Shown here: piece by piece, positions 12,941 to 21,720 of the stretch
Position numbering within the stretch: position 1 is the first letter of the stretch
Layout of the letters: every line of letters starts with the position of its first letter
NCBI GenBank assembly: GCA_024235995.1
Contig: JACKLI010000001.1
Coordinates: 1,736,001 to 1,800,000, forward strand
DNA from: Burkholderiaceae bacterium
GTDB taxonomy: Bacteria > Pseudomonadota > Gammaproteobacteria > Burkholderiales > Burkholderiaceae_C
Length of the DNA: 64,000 nt
Direction: 5' to 3'
Notes under the pieces: model-generated
Database searches by the model: none
Seen by the model: the letters and a program-made list of their open reading frames with translations, nothing else
What the model was told of the DNA's origin: nothing
Translations under genes and position numbers: made by a program

Positions 12941-15268
12941 ATGGAAACGTCCCCGCAATCGCCCTCATCCGATGCCGTGTCGACGCTGGGTGTCGGCATC
13001 CCTCAGGTGACGGCGCGCGCCAAGGTGCTGGGCCGTGCAATGTACGCCGGCGACATCAAGCTGCCTGGCATGCTGCATGGCCGGGTACTGCGCAGCCCTT
13101 ATCCGCATGCCCGCATCGTCTCCATCGACGCTGCCGCCGCGCGGGCACTGCCCGGGGTCAAGGCGGTGCTGACGGGCGCCGATGCGCCGGCCCAGCTCTG
13201 GGGCGTCCATCACAAGGAGCGCGCAGTGCTGGCCAGGGACGTGGTGCGCTATTGCGGCGAGGAGGTCGCCGCGGTGGCCGCCATCAGCGATGAGGTTGCG
13301 CGGGATGCGCTCGACCTGATTCGAATCGAATACGAGGAGCTGCCCGCCATTCTGAGCCCGGATGAAGCCATGGACGTGGAGGCACCCGGCGTGCATCCCG
13401 GTCGCGACAACGTGGCGCACGAGATCCGCTTCGAGCGGGGCGATGTGCAGGCGGGTTTCGCGTCCGCCCACCTCGTGCACGAGGCCACCTACACCACCCA
13501 TTCGCAATACCCCGGCTACATGGAGCCCATGGCCACCGTGGCCGCCCTGGAGCCCGATGGCCGGCTGGTGCTGTGGACCTCGACGCAGGCGGTGAACCTG
13601 GTGCGTCTGCAGGTGGCCGGCACGCTGGGCCTTGCGGTGTCCAACGTGCGGGTGATTCAGGCCACCACCGGCGGCGGCTTTGGCGGCAAGATCGTCGAGG
13701 ACGACAACCAGCTGCTGGCCGGTCTGCTGTCGCTGAGCACGAAGCGGCCGGTGCGGCTGGTGAACAACCGCCTGGAGGATTTCCAGGCCTGCTGCGCCAG
13801 CGTGCCCGAGCGCATCACGCTCAAGCTCGGCATGACGGCCGAGGGCTTCATCGTGGCGAAGGACGTGCGCATCGTCGCCGAGTGCGGCGCCTACGCTGGC
13901 CTGGCGGGCGACGTGATGCACGTGAGCGCCATGCGCAGCGACAACATGCATCGCAACGCCAACGTGCGCTCACACGCCACGCTGTACTACACCAACAACC
14001 CGCCGCGAGGGGCCTTTCGCGGCTTTGGTGGTACGCAAATGCTGTTTGCGCTTAACAGCCACATCGACACGATGGCCCGCCAGCTGGGGCTGGACCCGGT
14101 GGTGGTGCACCAGCGCAATGCCGTGGAGGCGGGCGATGTCACCGTGCACGGCTGGGAAATCGGCAGCGCGGGACTGAAAGAGTGCATCGACCTGGCCACC
14201 GACGCGCTCGACTGGGAGGCCAAGCGCGCCCGGCCGCGCGTGAACGCTGGCGTGAAGCGCCGCGGCGTGGGCATGGCGGCGGCCATGCACGTCAGTGGCA
14301 ACCGCACCATCGGCAACTGGGATGGCTCCACGGTCATCGTGCGCATTCACGAGGACGGCCAGGCCCTGGTGATCAGCGGCGAGTGCGACATGGGGCAGGG
14401 CGCCACCACCGTGCTCGCCCAGATCGTGGCGCACGAGCTGAGCTTGCCGCTGTCGCGCGTGCGCGTGGCGCCGCCCGACACCGACAGTGCCCCCTTTGCC
14501 GTCGGCACGCTGGCCTCGCGCGTCACCATGGCCGCGGGCAATGCCGCCATCCGCTCGGCGCGCGCCGCGCGCGACAAGCTGCTGGCGCTGGCCTCGACGC
14601 TGCTGGAAGCGCACGTCGATGATCTCGAGCTGTTCAATGGCACGGTGCGCGTGCGCGGCACCGATCGGGCCATGGACTTTGCCGCCCTGGCGCGCCAGCA
14701 TATTTGGCGTCACGGCGGCGAAAGCCTGCAGGTGAGCGCCAGCTGGGACGCTCGCACGCAGATGCATGACGCCAGCCTGTACGGCAACATTGCGCCGGCC
14801 TATTCCTTCGCAGCCCAGGCGGTCGAGGTCGAGGTCGATACCGAGACGGGCCAGGTTACCGTGCTCGACAGCTACGTGGTCGATGACTGCGGCAAGGCGC
14901 TGAACCCCATCGCCGTGCACGGCCAAACCAACGGCGCCGCGGTGCAGGCCATCGGCTGGGCCCTATATGAGCAGCTGCATTACGAAAACGGCCGCCTGGC
15001 CAACGGCAACTTCGCCGACTACACCATGGCCACGGCTGAGGCCGTGCCCATGCTGCGCGGTGGCTTCGTCGAATCGAACGACCCCAACGGCCCTTACGGC
15101 GCCAAGGGCGCCAGCGAGACCGCCATCCTGCCGGGCGCGCCGGCCATCGCCAACGCGGTGTACGACGCGGTGGGTATTCGCATCACCGACCTTCCGATCA
15201 CGCCCGAAAAGGTGCTGGCCGCGCTGCGTGCCAGGCCGCAAGACGCCGCAGGAGCCCTCCATGCGTGA
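12941..15268 (+). CDS. Molybdenum hydroxylase large (molybdopterin) subunit, xanthine dehydrogenase family
   Basis: A 775-residue catalytic subunit binding the molybdopterin cytosine dinucleotide. Domains are an N-terminal a/b hammerhead (TARAKVLGRAMYAGDIKLPGM) and the Mo-cofactor motifs GGGFGGKI (about residue 245), PPRGAFRGFGG and GECDMGQGATT. A C-terminal GPYGAKGASE carries the catalytic glutamate. The active-site loop lacks the AYRCSFR of true form I CO dehydrogenase, so it is not CoxL. It more likely hydroxylates an aromatic, N-heterocyclic or acyl-CoA substrate. Its stop overlaps the FAD-subunit start by 8 bases. The start METSPQSP at 12941 lacks a strong ribosome site; 12914 is an alternative. 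Confidence 0.9.
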   Translation: METSPQSPSSDAVSTLGVGIPQVTARAKVLGRAMYAGDIKLPGMLHGRVLRSPYPHARIVSIDAAAARALPGVKAVLTGADAPAQLWGVHHKERAVLARDVVRYCGEEVAAVAAISDEVARDALDLIRIEYEELPAILSPDEAMDVEAPGVHPGRDNVAHEIRFERGDVQAGFASAHLVHEATYTTHSQYPGYMEPMATVAALEPDGRLVLWTSTQAVNLVRLQVAGTLGLAVSNVRVIQATTGGGFGGKIVEDDNQLLAGLLSLSTKRPVRLVNNRLEDFQACCASVPERITLKLGMTAEGFIVAKDVRIVAECGAYAGLAGDVMHVSAMRSDNMHRNANVRSHATLYYTNNPPRGAFRGFGGTQMLFALNSHIDTMARQLGLDPVVVHQRNAVEAGDVTVHGWEIGSAGLKECIDLATDALDWEAKRARPRVNAGVKRRGVGMAAAMHVSGNRTIGNWDGSTVIVRIHEDGQALVISGECDMGQGATTVLAQIVAHELSLPLSRVRVAPPDTDSAPFAVGTLASRVTMAAGNAAIRSARAARDKLLALASTLLEAHVDDLELFNGTVRVRGTDRAMDFAALARQHIWRHGGESLQVSASWDARTQMHDASLYGNIAPAYSFAAQAVEVEVDTETGQVTVLDSYVVDDCGKALNPIAVHGQTNGAAVQAIGWALYEQLHYENGRLANGNFADYTMATAEAVPMLRGGFVESNDPNGPYGAKGASETAILPGAPAIANAVYDAVGIRITDLPITPEKVLAALRARPQDAAGALHA

Positions 15269-16142
15269 GTTCGACTTTCTGGAACCCACGTCGGTTGCCG
15301 AGGCCAGCGGCATGCTGGCCGAGCTGGGCGAGGACGCGCGCGTGATTGCCGGTGGCACGGCCCTGATGCTGGCCATGCGCCAGCGCATGCTGGCGCCCAC
15401 CCACTTGATCTCGGTGGCCAAGATCGAGCGCCTGCACGGCATCGATTTCGATGCGGCCCAGGGCCTACGCATCGGCGCCCTGGCGCGCCACAGCGACGTC
15501 GCGCGCTCGCCGCTGGTGCGCCAGCATGCATCGGTGCTGGCCAGCATGGCCACGCGCGTGGCCAATCCGCAGGTGCGTAACCAGGGCACGATGGGCGGCA
15601 ACCTCTGCTATGGCGATCCGTCCACCGATCCGCCCGGCTGCCTGATGGCGCTGGATGCGCAGGTGGTGCTGGGCAGCGCGCGTGGCGAGCGGGTGCTGTC
15701 GATGCAGGAGTTTCTGCTGGACTACTTCGTGACGGCGCTCGAGCCCGACGAGTTGGTGCTGGAGATTCGTGTGCCGCCGCTGGCGGCCGGTACGACAGGG
15801 GTCTACACCCGCTACCTGCGCACGGCGGCCGAGCATCGGCCGCTGGTCAGCGTGGCTTTTGTGGCCCGACGCGAGGGCATGCATTGCCATGCGCCGCGCC
15901 TGGTGGTGGGCGCTTCCACGCCGGTGGCCACGCGCCTGTCGCGGGCCGAGGACCTGCTCGACGGGCAACGGGTCACGCCCGAGCGGGTGGTCCAGGCCGC
16001 AGACCTCGCGGCCGAGGACATCAGTCCGGTCGAAGACTTGCGTGGCAGCGCGGCATTTCGCCGCGAGATGGTGCGCGTCAACGTGCGTCGCACCGTAGCC
16101 GAGTTGTTGGGCCTCACGATGGAAGAAGGAGTGGTCCCATGA
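15261..16142 (+). CDS. Molybdenum hydroxylase medium (FAD) subunit
   Basis: A 293-residue CoxM/HcrB-type subunit that passes electrons from the Fe-S clusters to the acceptor. FAD-binding motifs visible are ARVIAGGTALMLAMRQR near residues 29-45 and the second block NQGTMGGNLCYGDPSTD. A CO_deh_flav C-terminal domain follows (LRGSAAFRREMVRVNVRRTV). The ATG at 15261 overlaps the end of the large subunit and has GGAG upstream. It is translationally coupled on both sides (4-base ATGA overlap downstream). It has no 4Fe-4S insertion of the kind seen in 4-hydroxybenzoyl-CoA reductase beta subunits, since it is short. Confidence 0.92.
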   Translation: MREFDFLEPTSVAEASGMLAELGEDARVIAGGTALMLAMRQRMLAPTHLISVAKIERLHGIDFDAAQGLRIGALARHSDVARSPLVRQHASVLASMATRVANPQVRNQGTMGGNLCYGDPSTDPPGCLMALDAQVVLGSARGERVLSMQEFLLDYFVTALEPDELVLEIRVPPLAAGTTGVYTRYLRTAAEHRPLVSVAFVARREGMHCHAPRLVVGASTPVATRLSRAEDLLDGQRVTPERVVQAADLAAEDISPVEDLRGSAAFRREMVRVNVRRTVAELLGLTMEEGVVP

Positions 16143-16618
16143 GCATCCACCGCATCGAATGCACCGTCAACGGTGAGTTCCACAGCGTTGACGCGCCTGC
16201 ACGCCGCCTGCTGTCGGACTTCTTGCGCGACGACCTTCACCTGACGGGCACCAAGCGCGGTTGCGAGACCGGCGTATGCGGCGTCTGCTCGGTTCTGCTG
16301 GACGGCGAGGTGGTCAAATCCTGCCTGATGCTGGCGGTGCAGGTGATTGGCCGCGAGGTCACGACGATCGAAGGTTTGGCGCGCGGCGATGCATTGCACC
16401 CGCTGCAAGACAGCTTCATGCGCTGCGGCGGCTTGCAGTGCGGCTATTGCACGCCGGGTTTCATTCTGGCCGCGTGCGATTTGCTCAAGCACAAGCCACA
16501 GCCTTCCACCGACGAGGTGCGGCATGGGCTGAACGGCAATCTGTGCCGCTGCACCGGCTACACGCAGATCGTGGAGTCGGTGCTGCACGCGGCCGAGGAG
16601 ATGAAACATGGAAATTGA
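16139..16618 (+). CDS. Molybdenum hydroxylase small [2Fe-2S] subunit
   Basis: A 159-residue CoxS-type subunit with two [2Fe-2S] clusters. The plant-ferredoxin cluster ligands are in GTKRGCETGVCGVCSVLLDG and the downstream SCLM. The second, helical cluster has GLQCGYCTPGFI and GNLCRCTGY. It transfers electrons from the Mo centre to FAD. Its ATG overlaps the stop of the FAD subunit (ATGA), and its own end overlaps the CoxG-like gene by 11 bases, showing a single tightly coupled operon. Confidence 0.95.
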   Translation: MSIHRIECTVNGEFHSVDAPARRLLSDFLRDDLHLTGTKRGCETGVCGVCSVLLDGEVVKSCLMLAVQVIGREVTTIEGLARGDALHPLQDSFMRCGGLQCGYCTPGFILAACDLLKHKPQPSTDEVRHGLNGNLCRCTGYTQIVESVLHAAEEMKHGN

Positions 16619-17435
16619 AAAGAGGCTGACCGTGGCGGCAGCGCCGGCGCAGGTGTGGGCCCTGCTGCTGGATCCGCAGGTGATGGCCGGCGCCGTGCCC
16701 GGCATGAAGTCGATCGAGGTCATCAGCCCCACCGAGTACGTGGCGGTCATGCACCAGAAGATTTCCTTCATCAGCGCCAAGTTCAAGCTGCGCACGCGCA
16801 TCACCGAGCAGCGTGCGCCGGAGTATCTGTGCGCAGAGGGGACGGGCGAGGATGCCTCGGTGGCCAGCTCGCTCAAGCAACGCAGCGAGGTCTTTCTCAT
16901 GCCCACGGCGGATGGCGGCACCGAGCTGTGCATCAAGGTCAGCGTGGACCTGCTGGGCCGGCTGGGCACTTTTGGCCTGTCGGTCATGAAGACCAAGGCC
17001 GATAGGTTGTGGGAGGAATTTGGCGCCAATCTGAAGGCACGTATCGAAGCGGGCGATTTGCCTTCCGCCGCTTCGGCTCCGGGGGCGGTCGCTCCGGCTG
17101 CGCCGCAGCCGATCCCTGCACCTGGGGTGCCGGCATCCGCGGCAACCCCTTCGGCTCAGCCTACGCCAACGGTCGATCAACCGACCGCAAGCACCGTCGC
17201 ATCCACTGCGGCGCCCACCGTCAGCGTCTCGTTGCCGGCTGACGTGGAGGTTGGTGGTCTTTGGTCGCGCCTGCTGGGTGGCCGGGGCCGACGATCGCTG
17301 GGTTCGGGCGGTTGGGCGGGGCGCTGCATCCGCGTGGAATTGCGCCAGCTTGATCGCACGGTCAGCGTGGAGTGGCCGATCGAGATGGCCGATCAATGCC
17401 GCGCCTGGTTGCGCGAGGTCGTGGGTCGCGCCTGA
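16608..17435 (+). CDS. CoxG-like SRPBCC protein with long C-terminal extension
   Basis: 275 residues. Residues 1 to about 150 are an SRPBCC/CoxG domain (EKRLTVAAAPAQVWALLLDP, VPGMKSIEVISPTEY, KTKADRLWEEFGANL). In the Cox system CoxG is thought to help place or recruit the enzyme at the membrane. After it come a low-complexity Ala/Pro/Thr linker (about 150-215) and a short basic C-terminal domain (GGLWSRLLGGRGRRSLGS, ending WPIEMADQCRAWLREVV). No transmembrane helix is evident, unlike CoxG proteins that end in a membrane anchor. It is the last gene of the operon. Confidence 0.85.
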   Translation: MEIEKRLTVAAAPAQVWALLLDPQVMAGAVPGMKSIEVISPTEYVAVMHQKISFISAKFKLRTRITEQRAPEYLCAEGTGEDASVASSLKQRSEVFLMPTADGGTELCIKVSVDLLGRLGTFGLSVMKTKADRLWEEFGANLKARIEAGDLPSAASAPGAVAPAAPQPIPAPGVPASAATPSAQPTPTVDQPTASTVASTAAPTVSVSLPADVEVGGLWSRLLGGRGRRSLGSGGWAGRCIRVELRQLDRTVSVEWPIEMADQCRAWLREVVGRA

Positions 17436-17445
17436 TGATGCGCAG

Positions 17446-18075
17446 TCATTCGTCGGCATAGCGCAGCAGCTGGCTCAGCCGGGGGTCCTGAACGCCATGG
17501 GCGTGCAGGCTCTCCAGGGTCTGGCGCGCGTAGTTCAGCGTGCTGCCGTAGCGCCCGTGCGCGTGGCGGAAAATCTCGCGGTACTGATGCGGCGTCAGCG
17601 TGCCGGTGTACGAGGGGCTGTGCCGGGACAAGGTGAAGGCCAGCGCTGGCACCGGCCCATGGGGCGTACTGCAGGGCAGCCAGCGCGGGTCGTACACGGC
17701 GCTGGGCATTTCGCGCGCCCACAGGCGGTCGAACACGGTGTCGGCCTCGCGCGCGGGCACGCGATAGACCACACCGCGGCAACTGCCGCCGGGCAGCAGG
17801 GCGAACACCAGGCCGGGTTGCTCGGGCGTGCCGCGGTTGACGCGGCTCCACATGGCCAGCGCGCGGTGCCAGCCGTGCACGCGGGTGGGGTGGCGCTCGG
17901 CCGGGTTGAAGTCGGGCCGCCAGATCAGCGAGGCATAGCCGAACACCCACAGCTCGCCGTGCGCGCCGGCCTGCTGGCGCCATTGGGCGCGGGTGATCTC
18001 GCGCAGCTGCTGAGGGTCGCGCCCGGGCGGGCGCAGGTGCTCGTAGGGGGCGTAGGCGGCGGAATCGGGGCGCAT
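17446..18075 (-). CDS. chaC: ChaC-type glutathione-specific gamma-glutamylcyclotransferase
   Basis: A 209-residue enzyme expected to split glutathione into 5-oxoproline and Cys-Gly. It has the family fingerprint WVFGYASLIWRPDF, the HRALAMWS block and the catalytic glutamate in WAREMPSAVYDP. The C-terminal YARQTLESLHAHGVQDPRL is also typical. I chose ATG 18075 (MRPDSAAYAPY); the frame continues 27 residues upstream into the promoter of the next gene. It converges with the CoxG-like gene (10-base gap) and is divergent from the OmpA-like gene. Confidence 0.9.
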   Translation of the reverse strand: MRPDSAAYAPYEHLRPPGRDPQQLREITRAQWRQQAGAHGELWVFGYASLIWRPDFNPAERHPTRVHGWHRALAMWSRVNRGTPEQPGLVFALLPGGSCRGVVYRVPAREADTVFDRLWAREMPSAVYDPRWLPCSTPHGPVPALAFTLSRHSPSYTGTLTPHQYREIFRHAHGRYGSTLNYARQTLESLHAHGVQDPRLSQLLRYADE

Positions 18076-18162
18076 GGGTTGAATGGGGGGCGAGGCGCGC
18101 GGGGGCTTGTTCAGCGTTGTCTTTATACAATGACGGGTTTGGAATTTCTGGAGCACAACAAC

Positions 18163-18675
18163 ATGTCAACGCAAAACGATGAGTCGCACGGCCTGGTTCT
18201 GGGCGTGGTGTTCGGCCTGATCGTGCTGGTCATCAGCCTGATTTTCGGCCTAGTGCTGGGTCGTGGCGCGGGCCAGGTGGTGCCGGCCGCCGCGGCCCAG
18301 GCGGCGGTCATGCCGCACGCGGCTGCGACCGAGACTGTCGCCAGCGACGCGGCCGTCGTGCAGGTGCAGGGCGAGGTGGTCAGGTTCTTCTTCGCCAGCG
18401 GCAAGACCGAGCTGGCGTCCGGCGCGCCGGACGCGCTGGGCGTCATCGTCAAGGGCGTGGCGGCGGGGCGCAAGGCTGTGATCAGCGGCTATCACGACGC
18501 CACCGGCGATGCGGCCGTGAACGAAGAGCTGGCCAAGCAGCGCGCGCTGGCGGTCAAGGGCGCGCTGGTGGCTCTGGGCATTGGCGAAGACAAGATCGAG
18601 CTGCGCAAGCCGGAATCGTCCACCGCCAGCGGCTCCAATGCCGAGGCGCGACGCGTGGAAGTGACGCTGGAGTAA
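18163..18675 (+). CDS. OmpA-domain protein with N-terminal membrane anchor
   Basis: 170 residues. One transmembrane helix (about 10-33, LVLGVVFGLIVLVISLIFGLVLG) anchors an Ala-rich stretch and a C-terminal OmpA-like domain (VVRFFFASGKTELASGA, then ELAKQRALAVKGAL and EARRVEVTLE). This domain class binds peptidoglycan, so the protein probably sits in the inner membrane facing the periplasm. GGAG precedes the ATG at 18163 by 9 bases; an in-frame ATG at 18130 would add 11 residues. The gene is followed by an intrinsic terminator. Confidence 0.85.
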   Translation: MSTQNDESHGLVLGVVFGLIVLVISLIFGLVLGRGAGQVVPAAAAQAAVMPHAAATETVASDAAVVQVQGEVVRFFFASGKTELASGAPDALGVIVKGVAAGRKAVISGYHDATGDAAVNEELAKQRALAVKGALVALGIGEDKIELRKPESSTASGSNAEARRVEVTLE

Positions 18676-18702
18676 AGGACCTGGCAGCAGCCTGCAGACG
18701 AG

Positions 18703-18727
18703 AACCCGGCGCCAGCCGGGTTTTTTT
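18703..18727. terminator. Intrinsic terminator of the OmpA-like gene
   Basis: AACCCGGC and GCCGGGTT form an 8-bp stem around GCCA, followed by TTTTTTT on the plus strand. It lies between convergent genes (OmpA-like and gloA). Confidence 0.85.
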
Positions 18728-18728
18728 C

Positions 18729-19142
18729 TTAGCGCAGGCCGCCGCCGGCCGCGCTCTCGGCACGCTGGATCAGCTCGATCTTGTAGCCATCGGGGTCGGT
18801 GACGAAGGCAATGATGGTGCTGCCGCCCTTGACCGGCCCGGCCTCGCGCGTGACCTTGCCGCCGGCGGCCTTGATCTGCTCGCAGGCGGCGTGGGCGTCG
18901 GGCACGGCAATGGCGATGTGGCCGTAGGCGGTGCCCATTTCGTACTGCTCGGTGCCCCAGTTGTAGGTCAGCTCGATCTCGGCCTGGCCAGGGTTGCCGC
19001 CCTCGTAGCCGACGAAGGCCAGCGAGTATTTGTATTCGGGGTTTTCGGAGGTGCGCAGCAGTTGCATGCCCAGCACCTGGGTGTAGAAGTCGATCGCGCG
19101 CTGGAGGTTGCCCACGCGCAGCATGGTGTGCAGGATTCTCAT
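18729..19142 (-). CDS. gloA: Lactoylglutathione lyase (glyoxalase I)
   Basis: A 137-residue metalloenzyme converting the methylglyoxal-glutathione hemithioacetal to S-lactoylglutathione. It matches E. coli GloA closely (MRILHTMLRVGNLQRAIDFY, LLRTSENPEYKYSLAFVGY). The four metal ligands are visible: H5, the glutamate in AEIELTYNWG (about 56), the histidine in AYGHIAIAV (about 74) and the glutamate in GYKIELIQ (about 122). The start at 19142 gives the family length; the open frame upstream is non-homologous. Confidence 0.96.
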   Translation of the reverse strand: MRILHTMLRVGNLQRAIDFYTQVLGMQLLRTSENPEYKYSLAFVGYEGGNPGQAEIELTYNWGTEQYEMGTAYGHIAIAVPDAHAACEQIKAAGGKVTREAGPVKGGSTIIAFVTDPDGYKIELIQRAESAAGGGLR

Positions 19143-19183
19143 GCCGTCATTGTGCCTGCGCGGCGTGGCTGCAGCGGCCGGTG

Positions 19184-20719
19184 TCAGCCTTGCGCGCGCA
19201 GCCGCTCGCGCAAGGCGGTCTTGAGCACCTTGCCATAGTTGTTCTTGGGCAGTTCGCTCACGAAGATGTAGCGCTTGGGGCGCTTGAAGCGGGCGATCTG
19301 CTGCAGGCAATGCGCATCCAGCGCGGCCTCGTCCGGCGCGGCCGGGCCGGCGGCGACGATGAAGGCCACCACGTTCTCGCCCCACTGGGCGTCGTGCTCG
19401 CCGACCACGGCCACCTCGAGCACGCCGGGGGCGGTGAGCAGGGCTTCCTCGACCTCGCGCGGGTAGATGTTGCTGCCGCCGCTGATGATCAGGTCCTTGC
19501 TGCGGTCTTTCAGCGTCAGGTAGCCGTCTTCGTCCAGCGCGCCCATGTCGCCGGTGAAGAGCCAGCCGTCGCGGATGGCCGCGGCCGTGGCCTCGGGGTT
19601 GTTCCAGTAGCCGGCCATCACGCTGTCGCCCTGGACCAGCACCTCGCCGATATCGCCCCGCGGCAGATCGCGTCCGTTGGCGTCGGTCACGCGCACGCGC
19701 ACGGGGGTCTGGGCCGTGCCGATGCTGGCCAGGCGCTGCAGGTGGCGTGGATGCCGCGTGTCGGCCAGGTCGGCGCGCGCGAGCACGGTGCCCACCATGG
19801 GCGTCTCGCCCTGGCCGTAGATCTGCACGAAGCGCGGGCCCATCACGCGCAGCGCGCGCTGGATGTCGGCCAGGTACATGGGCGCGCCGCCGTAGACGAT
19901 GGTCTTGAAGGCGCGCGCGCAGTCGGCGGGCGACAGGCCCTCCTGCTGCGCGTGATCGACCAGCCGCCCGACGATGGTGGGCGCGGCAAACAGCGACAGC
20001 GGCCCGACGGCGCGGCCCAGCGCGAACAGCTCGGCGGCGTCGAAGCCACCCGAGGCCGGTACCACGTGGCGGGCGCCGGCCATCAGGTGCGGGATCGCGT
20101 AAAGGCCCGCGCCGTGCGAGATGGGCGCGGCGTAGGCGATGGCGTCGCCTGGCGCCACCGGGTCGACGTCGACGTGGTAGCCCAGGCCCATGGTCATCAG
20201 GTTACGCCCGGTCAGCATCACGCCCTTGGGGCGGCCGGTGGTGCCGCTGGTGTAGAACAGCCAGGCGGTGTCGTGCGGCGCGCGCTCGGCCACGGGCACG
20301 GCGAAGGGGTCGGGCGCCTCGGCCAGCAGCGCGTCGGCGGCGGGCGAGTCCAGATCGACCTGCTGCTGCACGCCGGCCAGCGGTGTGTCGGCCACGTCGG
20401 CCGTCACGAAGGCCCAGCGCGCCCCGCAGTGGGCCGCGATCCACTCGACCTCGCGCGGATGCAGCTTGGCGTTGACGGGCACCGCCACCAGGCCGGCCCA
20501 CCACAGGCCCCACAGCACTTCGAGGTAGCGCGGGTGGTTGTGCGCGAACAGCAGCACCCGCTCGCCCGGCTGCAGGCCGGCGGCGCGCAGACGCTCGGCC
20601 AGGCCGGCGCTGCGGGCGGCCCACTGGCGGTGGCTGGCGTGCACGCGCTCGCCATGCAGGATGGCGTCGCCGTGGGGCTGGCGTCGGGCCTGCCGAATCA
20701 GCAAGTGGGCCAGACTCAT
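19184..20719 (-). CDS. AMP-binding acyl-CoA synthetase (fatty-acid or aryl-CoA ligase type)
   Basis: 511 residues of the ANL superfamily, forming acyl-CoA with ATP. The P-loop YTSGTTGRPKG lies at 156-166. Other core motifs are YGQGETPM (A5), DGWLFTGDMGALDEDGYLTLKDR with the hinge after the TGD, and a C-terminal lysine in LPKNNYGKVLKT. It lacks the long N-terminal part of Acs. Substrate is not predictable; medium/long-chain fatty acids or aromatic acids are both reasonable. It lies beside gloA, CpdA-like and SDR genes in the same direction, without a clear pathway. Confidence 0.88.
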   Translation of the reverse strand: MSLAHLLIRQARRQPHGDAILHGERVHASHRQWAARSAGLAERLRAAGLQPGERVLLFAHNHPRYLEVLWGLWWAGLVAVPVNAKLHPREVEWIAAHCGARWAFVTADVADTPLAGVQQQVDLDSPAADALLAEAPDPFAVPVAERAPHDTAWLFYTSGTTGRPKGVMLTGRNLMTMGLGYHVDVDPVAPGDAIAYAAPISHGAGLYAIPHLMAGARHVVPASGGFDAAELFALGRAVGPLSLFAAPTIVGRLVDHAQQEGLSPADCARAFKTIVYGGAPMYLADIQRALRVMGPRFVQIYGQGETPMVGTVLARADLADTRHPRHLQRLASIGTAQTPVRVRVTDANGRDLPRGDIGEVLVQGDSVMAGYWNNPEATAAAIRDGWLFTGDMGALDEDGYLTLKDRSKDLIISGGSNIYPREVEEALLTAPGVLEVAVVGEHDAQWGENVVAFIVAAGPAAPDEAALDAHCLQQIARFKRPKRYIFVSELPKNNYGKVLKTALRERLRAQG

Positions 20720-20749
20720 GGGGGTCTCCGGGGGCTGTGGTGCTCCCGA

Positions 20750-20811
20750 TTATGAGTCAAATCGTGCTTTTGTCCGCATAGAGTATGCGCGAACAGCTAT
20801 CAAAATAATAG
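20750..20811 (-). repeat. GATAGCT dispersed repeat, copy 3 (reverse)
   Basis: On the minus strand it reads TTATTTTGATAGCTGTTCGC, then a diverged centre, then GATTTGACTCATAA. It sits between the start of the acyl-CoA ligase gene and the end of the CpdA-like gene, and is the most diverged intergenic copy. Confidence 0.6.
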
Positions 20812-20835
20812 TTACCGCTCAACGCTACCGGCAGC

Positions 20836-21660
20836 TCAGATCGGGTGGCTGGGGCCGAACGGGTCGACGTAGCTGAGGTGGCAGGCCAGGCCGTCCTCGG
20901 CCGTCCAGCGGTACACACCGATCATGGGTGGTTCGAAGCAGATGGCCACCGGCGCTTCGGCGCGCAGGTCCAGCGCCAGCTGGTGCGAGCTGGATGGGGC
21001 CACCACCACCGGCGCGCCGCCCAGTTGCCCGACGATGGGGCGGTGCAGGTGGCCGGCGGCAATGGCTTGCACGCCGCCGTGCGCCGCCACCAGGCGAGCC
21101 AACTCGGCGCGACCCCGCAGCAGGCCGCAGGCGTCCATGGCAGCCATGCCGCTGACCAGCGGCGGGTGGTGCATGAAGATCAGCACCGGCGCGCCGGCGC
21201 AGGTGGCCAGCTGACGTTGCAGCCAGGCCAGCTGGTCGGCTTCGAGCGCGCCGTGCGGGGCGCCGGGTACCACGGTGTCCAGGCCGATCAGGTGCAGGCC
21301 GCCGTGCTCGACGTGCAGGCAGACGCAGTCGCCGGGCGCATCGGGCGCCACCGGCATGGCTGTTGCCAAGGCCTGGCGCGCGTGGGCGCGCAGGTCGTGG
21401 TTGCCGGGCACGGCCAGCACGCGTGGGCCGCCTTCGGACGGTGTCGGCAGGGTGTCGGCCAGCAGGGCGGCGATTTCGGCGTAGTCCTGCGGCCGGCCGC
21501 TGTCGGCCAAGTCGCCCGTCAGCAGCAGCACGTCGACGGCCGGCTGCAGCGTGCGCACGTGCGCCAGCGCGCGGCGCAGGCCGCCCTGGGGGTCGAGCCG
21601 GCTGGCCAGGGGCCCGGGATCGAGGCCGATGTGCGGGTCGGTGATCTGCGCGATCAGCAT
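20836..21660 (-). CDS. CpdA-like calcineurin-type phosphodiesterase
   Basis: 274-residue metallophosphoesterase. The metal-binding motifs appear in order: ITDPHIG (D-x-H) near residue 7, LLTGDLADSG (GD) near 54, VPGNHDLR (GNHD) near 88, FMHHPPLVSG and AAGHLHRPI. This layout matches class III cyclic nucleotide phosphodiesterases such as CpdA, which hydrolyse cAMP. The assignment to cAMP rather than another phosphodiester is by family only. Start 21660 places the first motif at the N-terminus as usual; 21690 would add ten residues. Confidence 0.85.
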   Translation of the reverse strand: MLIAQITDPHIGLDPGPLASRLDPQGGLRRALAHVRTLQPAVDVLLLTGDLADSGRPQDYAEIAALLADTLPTPSEGGPRVLAVPGNHDLRAHARQALATAMPVAPDAPGDCVCLHVEHGGLHLIGLDTVVPGAPHGALEADQLAWLQRQLATCAGAPVLIFMHHPPLVSGMAAMDACGLLRGRAELARLVAAHGGVQAIAAGHLHRPIVGQLGGAPVVVAPSSSHQLALDLRAEAPVAICFEPPMIGVYRWTAEDGLACHLSYVDPFGPSHPI

Positions 21661-21720
21661 GGGTGAGGCCGATTGGGGTTGGGGTGGCAAGGCCGGTGTC
21701 GGGGCGGGGGGCGGCGGCGC

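Noticed and set aside
12941..17435. Aerobic CO dehydrogenase (coxLMS)
   Set aside because: The large subunit lacks the AYRCSFR active-site loop of form I CoxL (it has PPRGAFRGFGG), and coxDEF maturation genes are absent.
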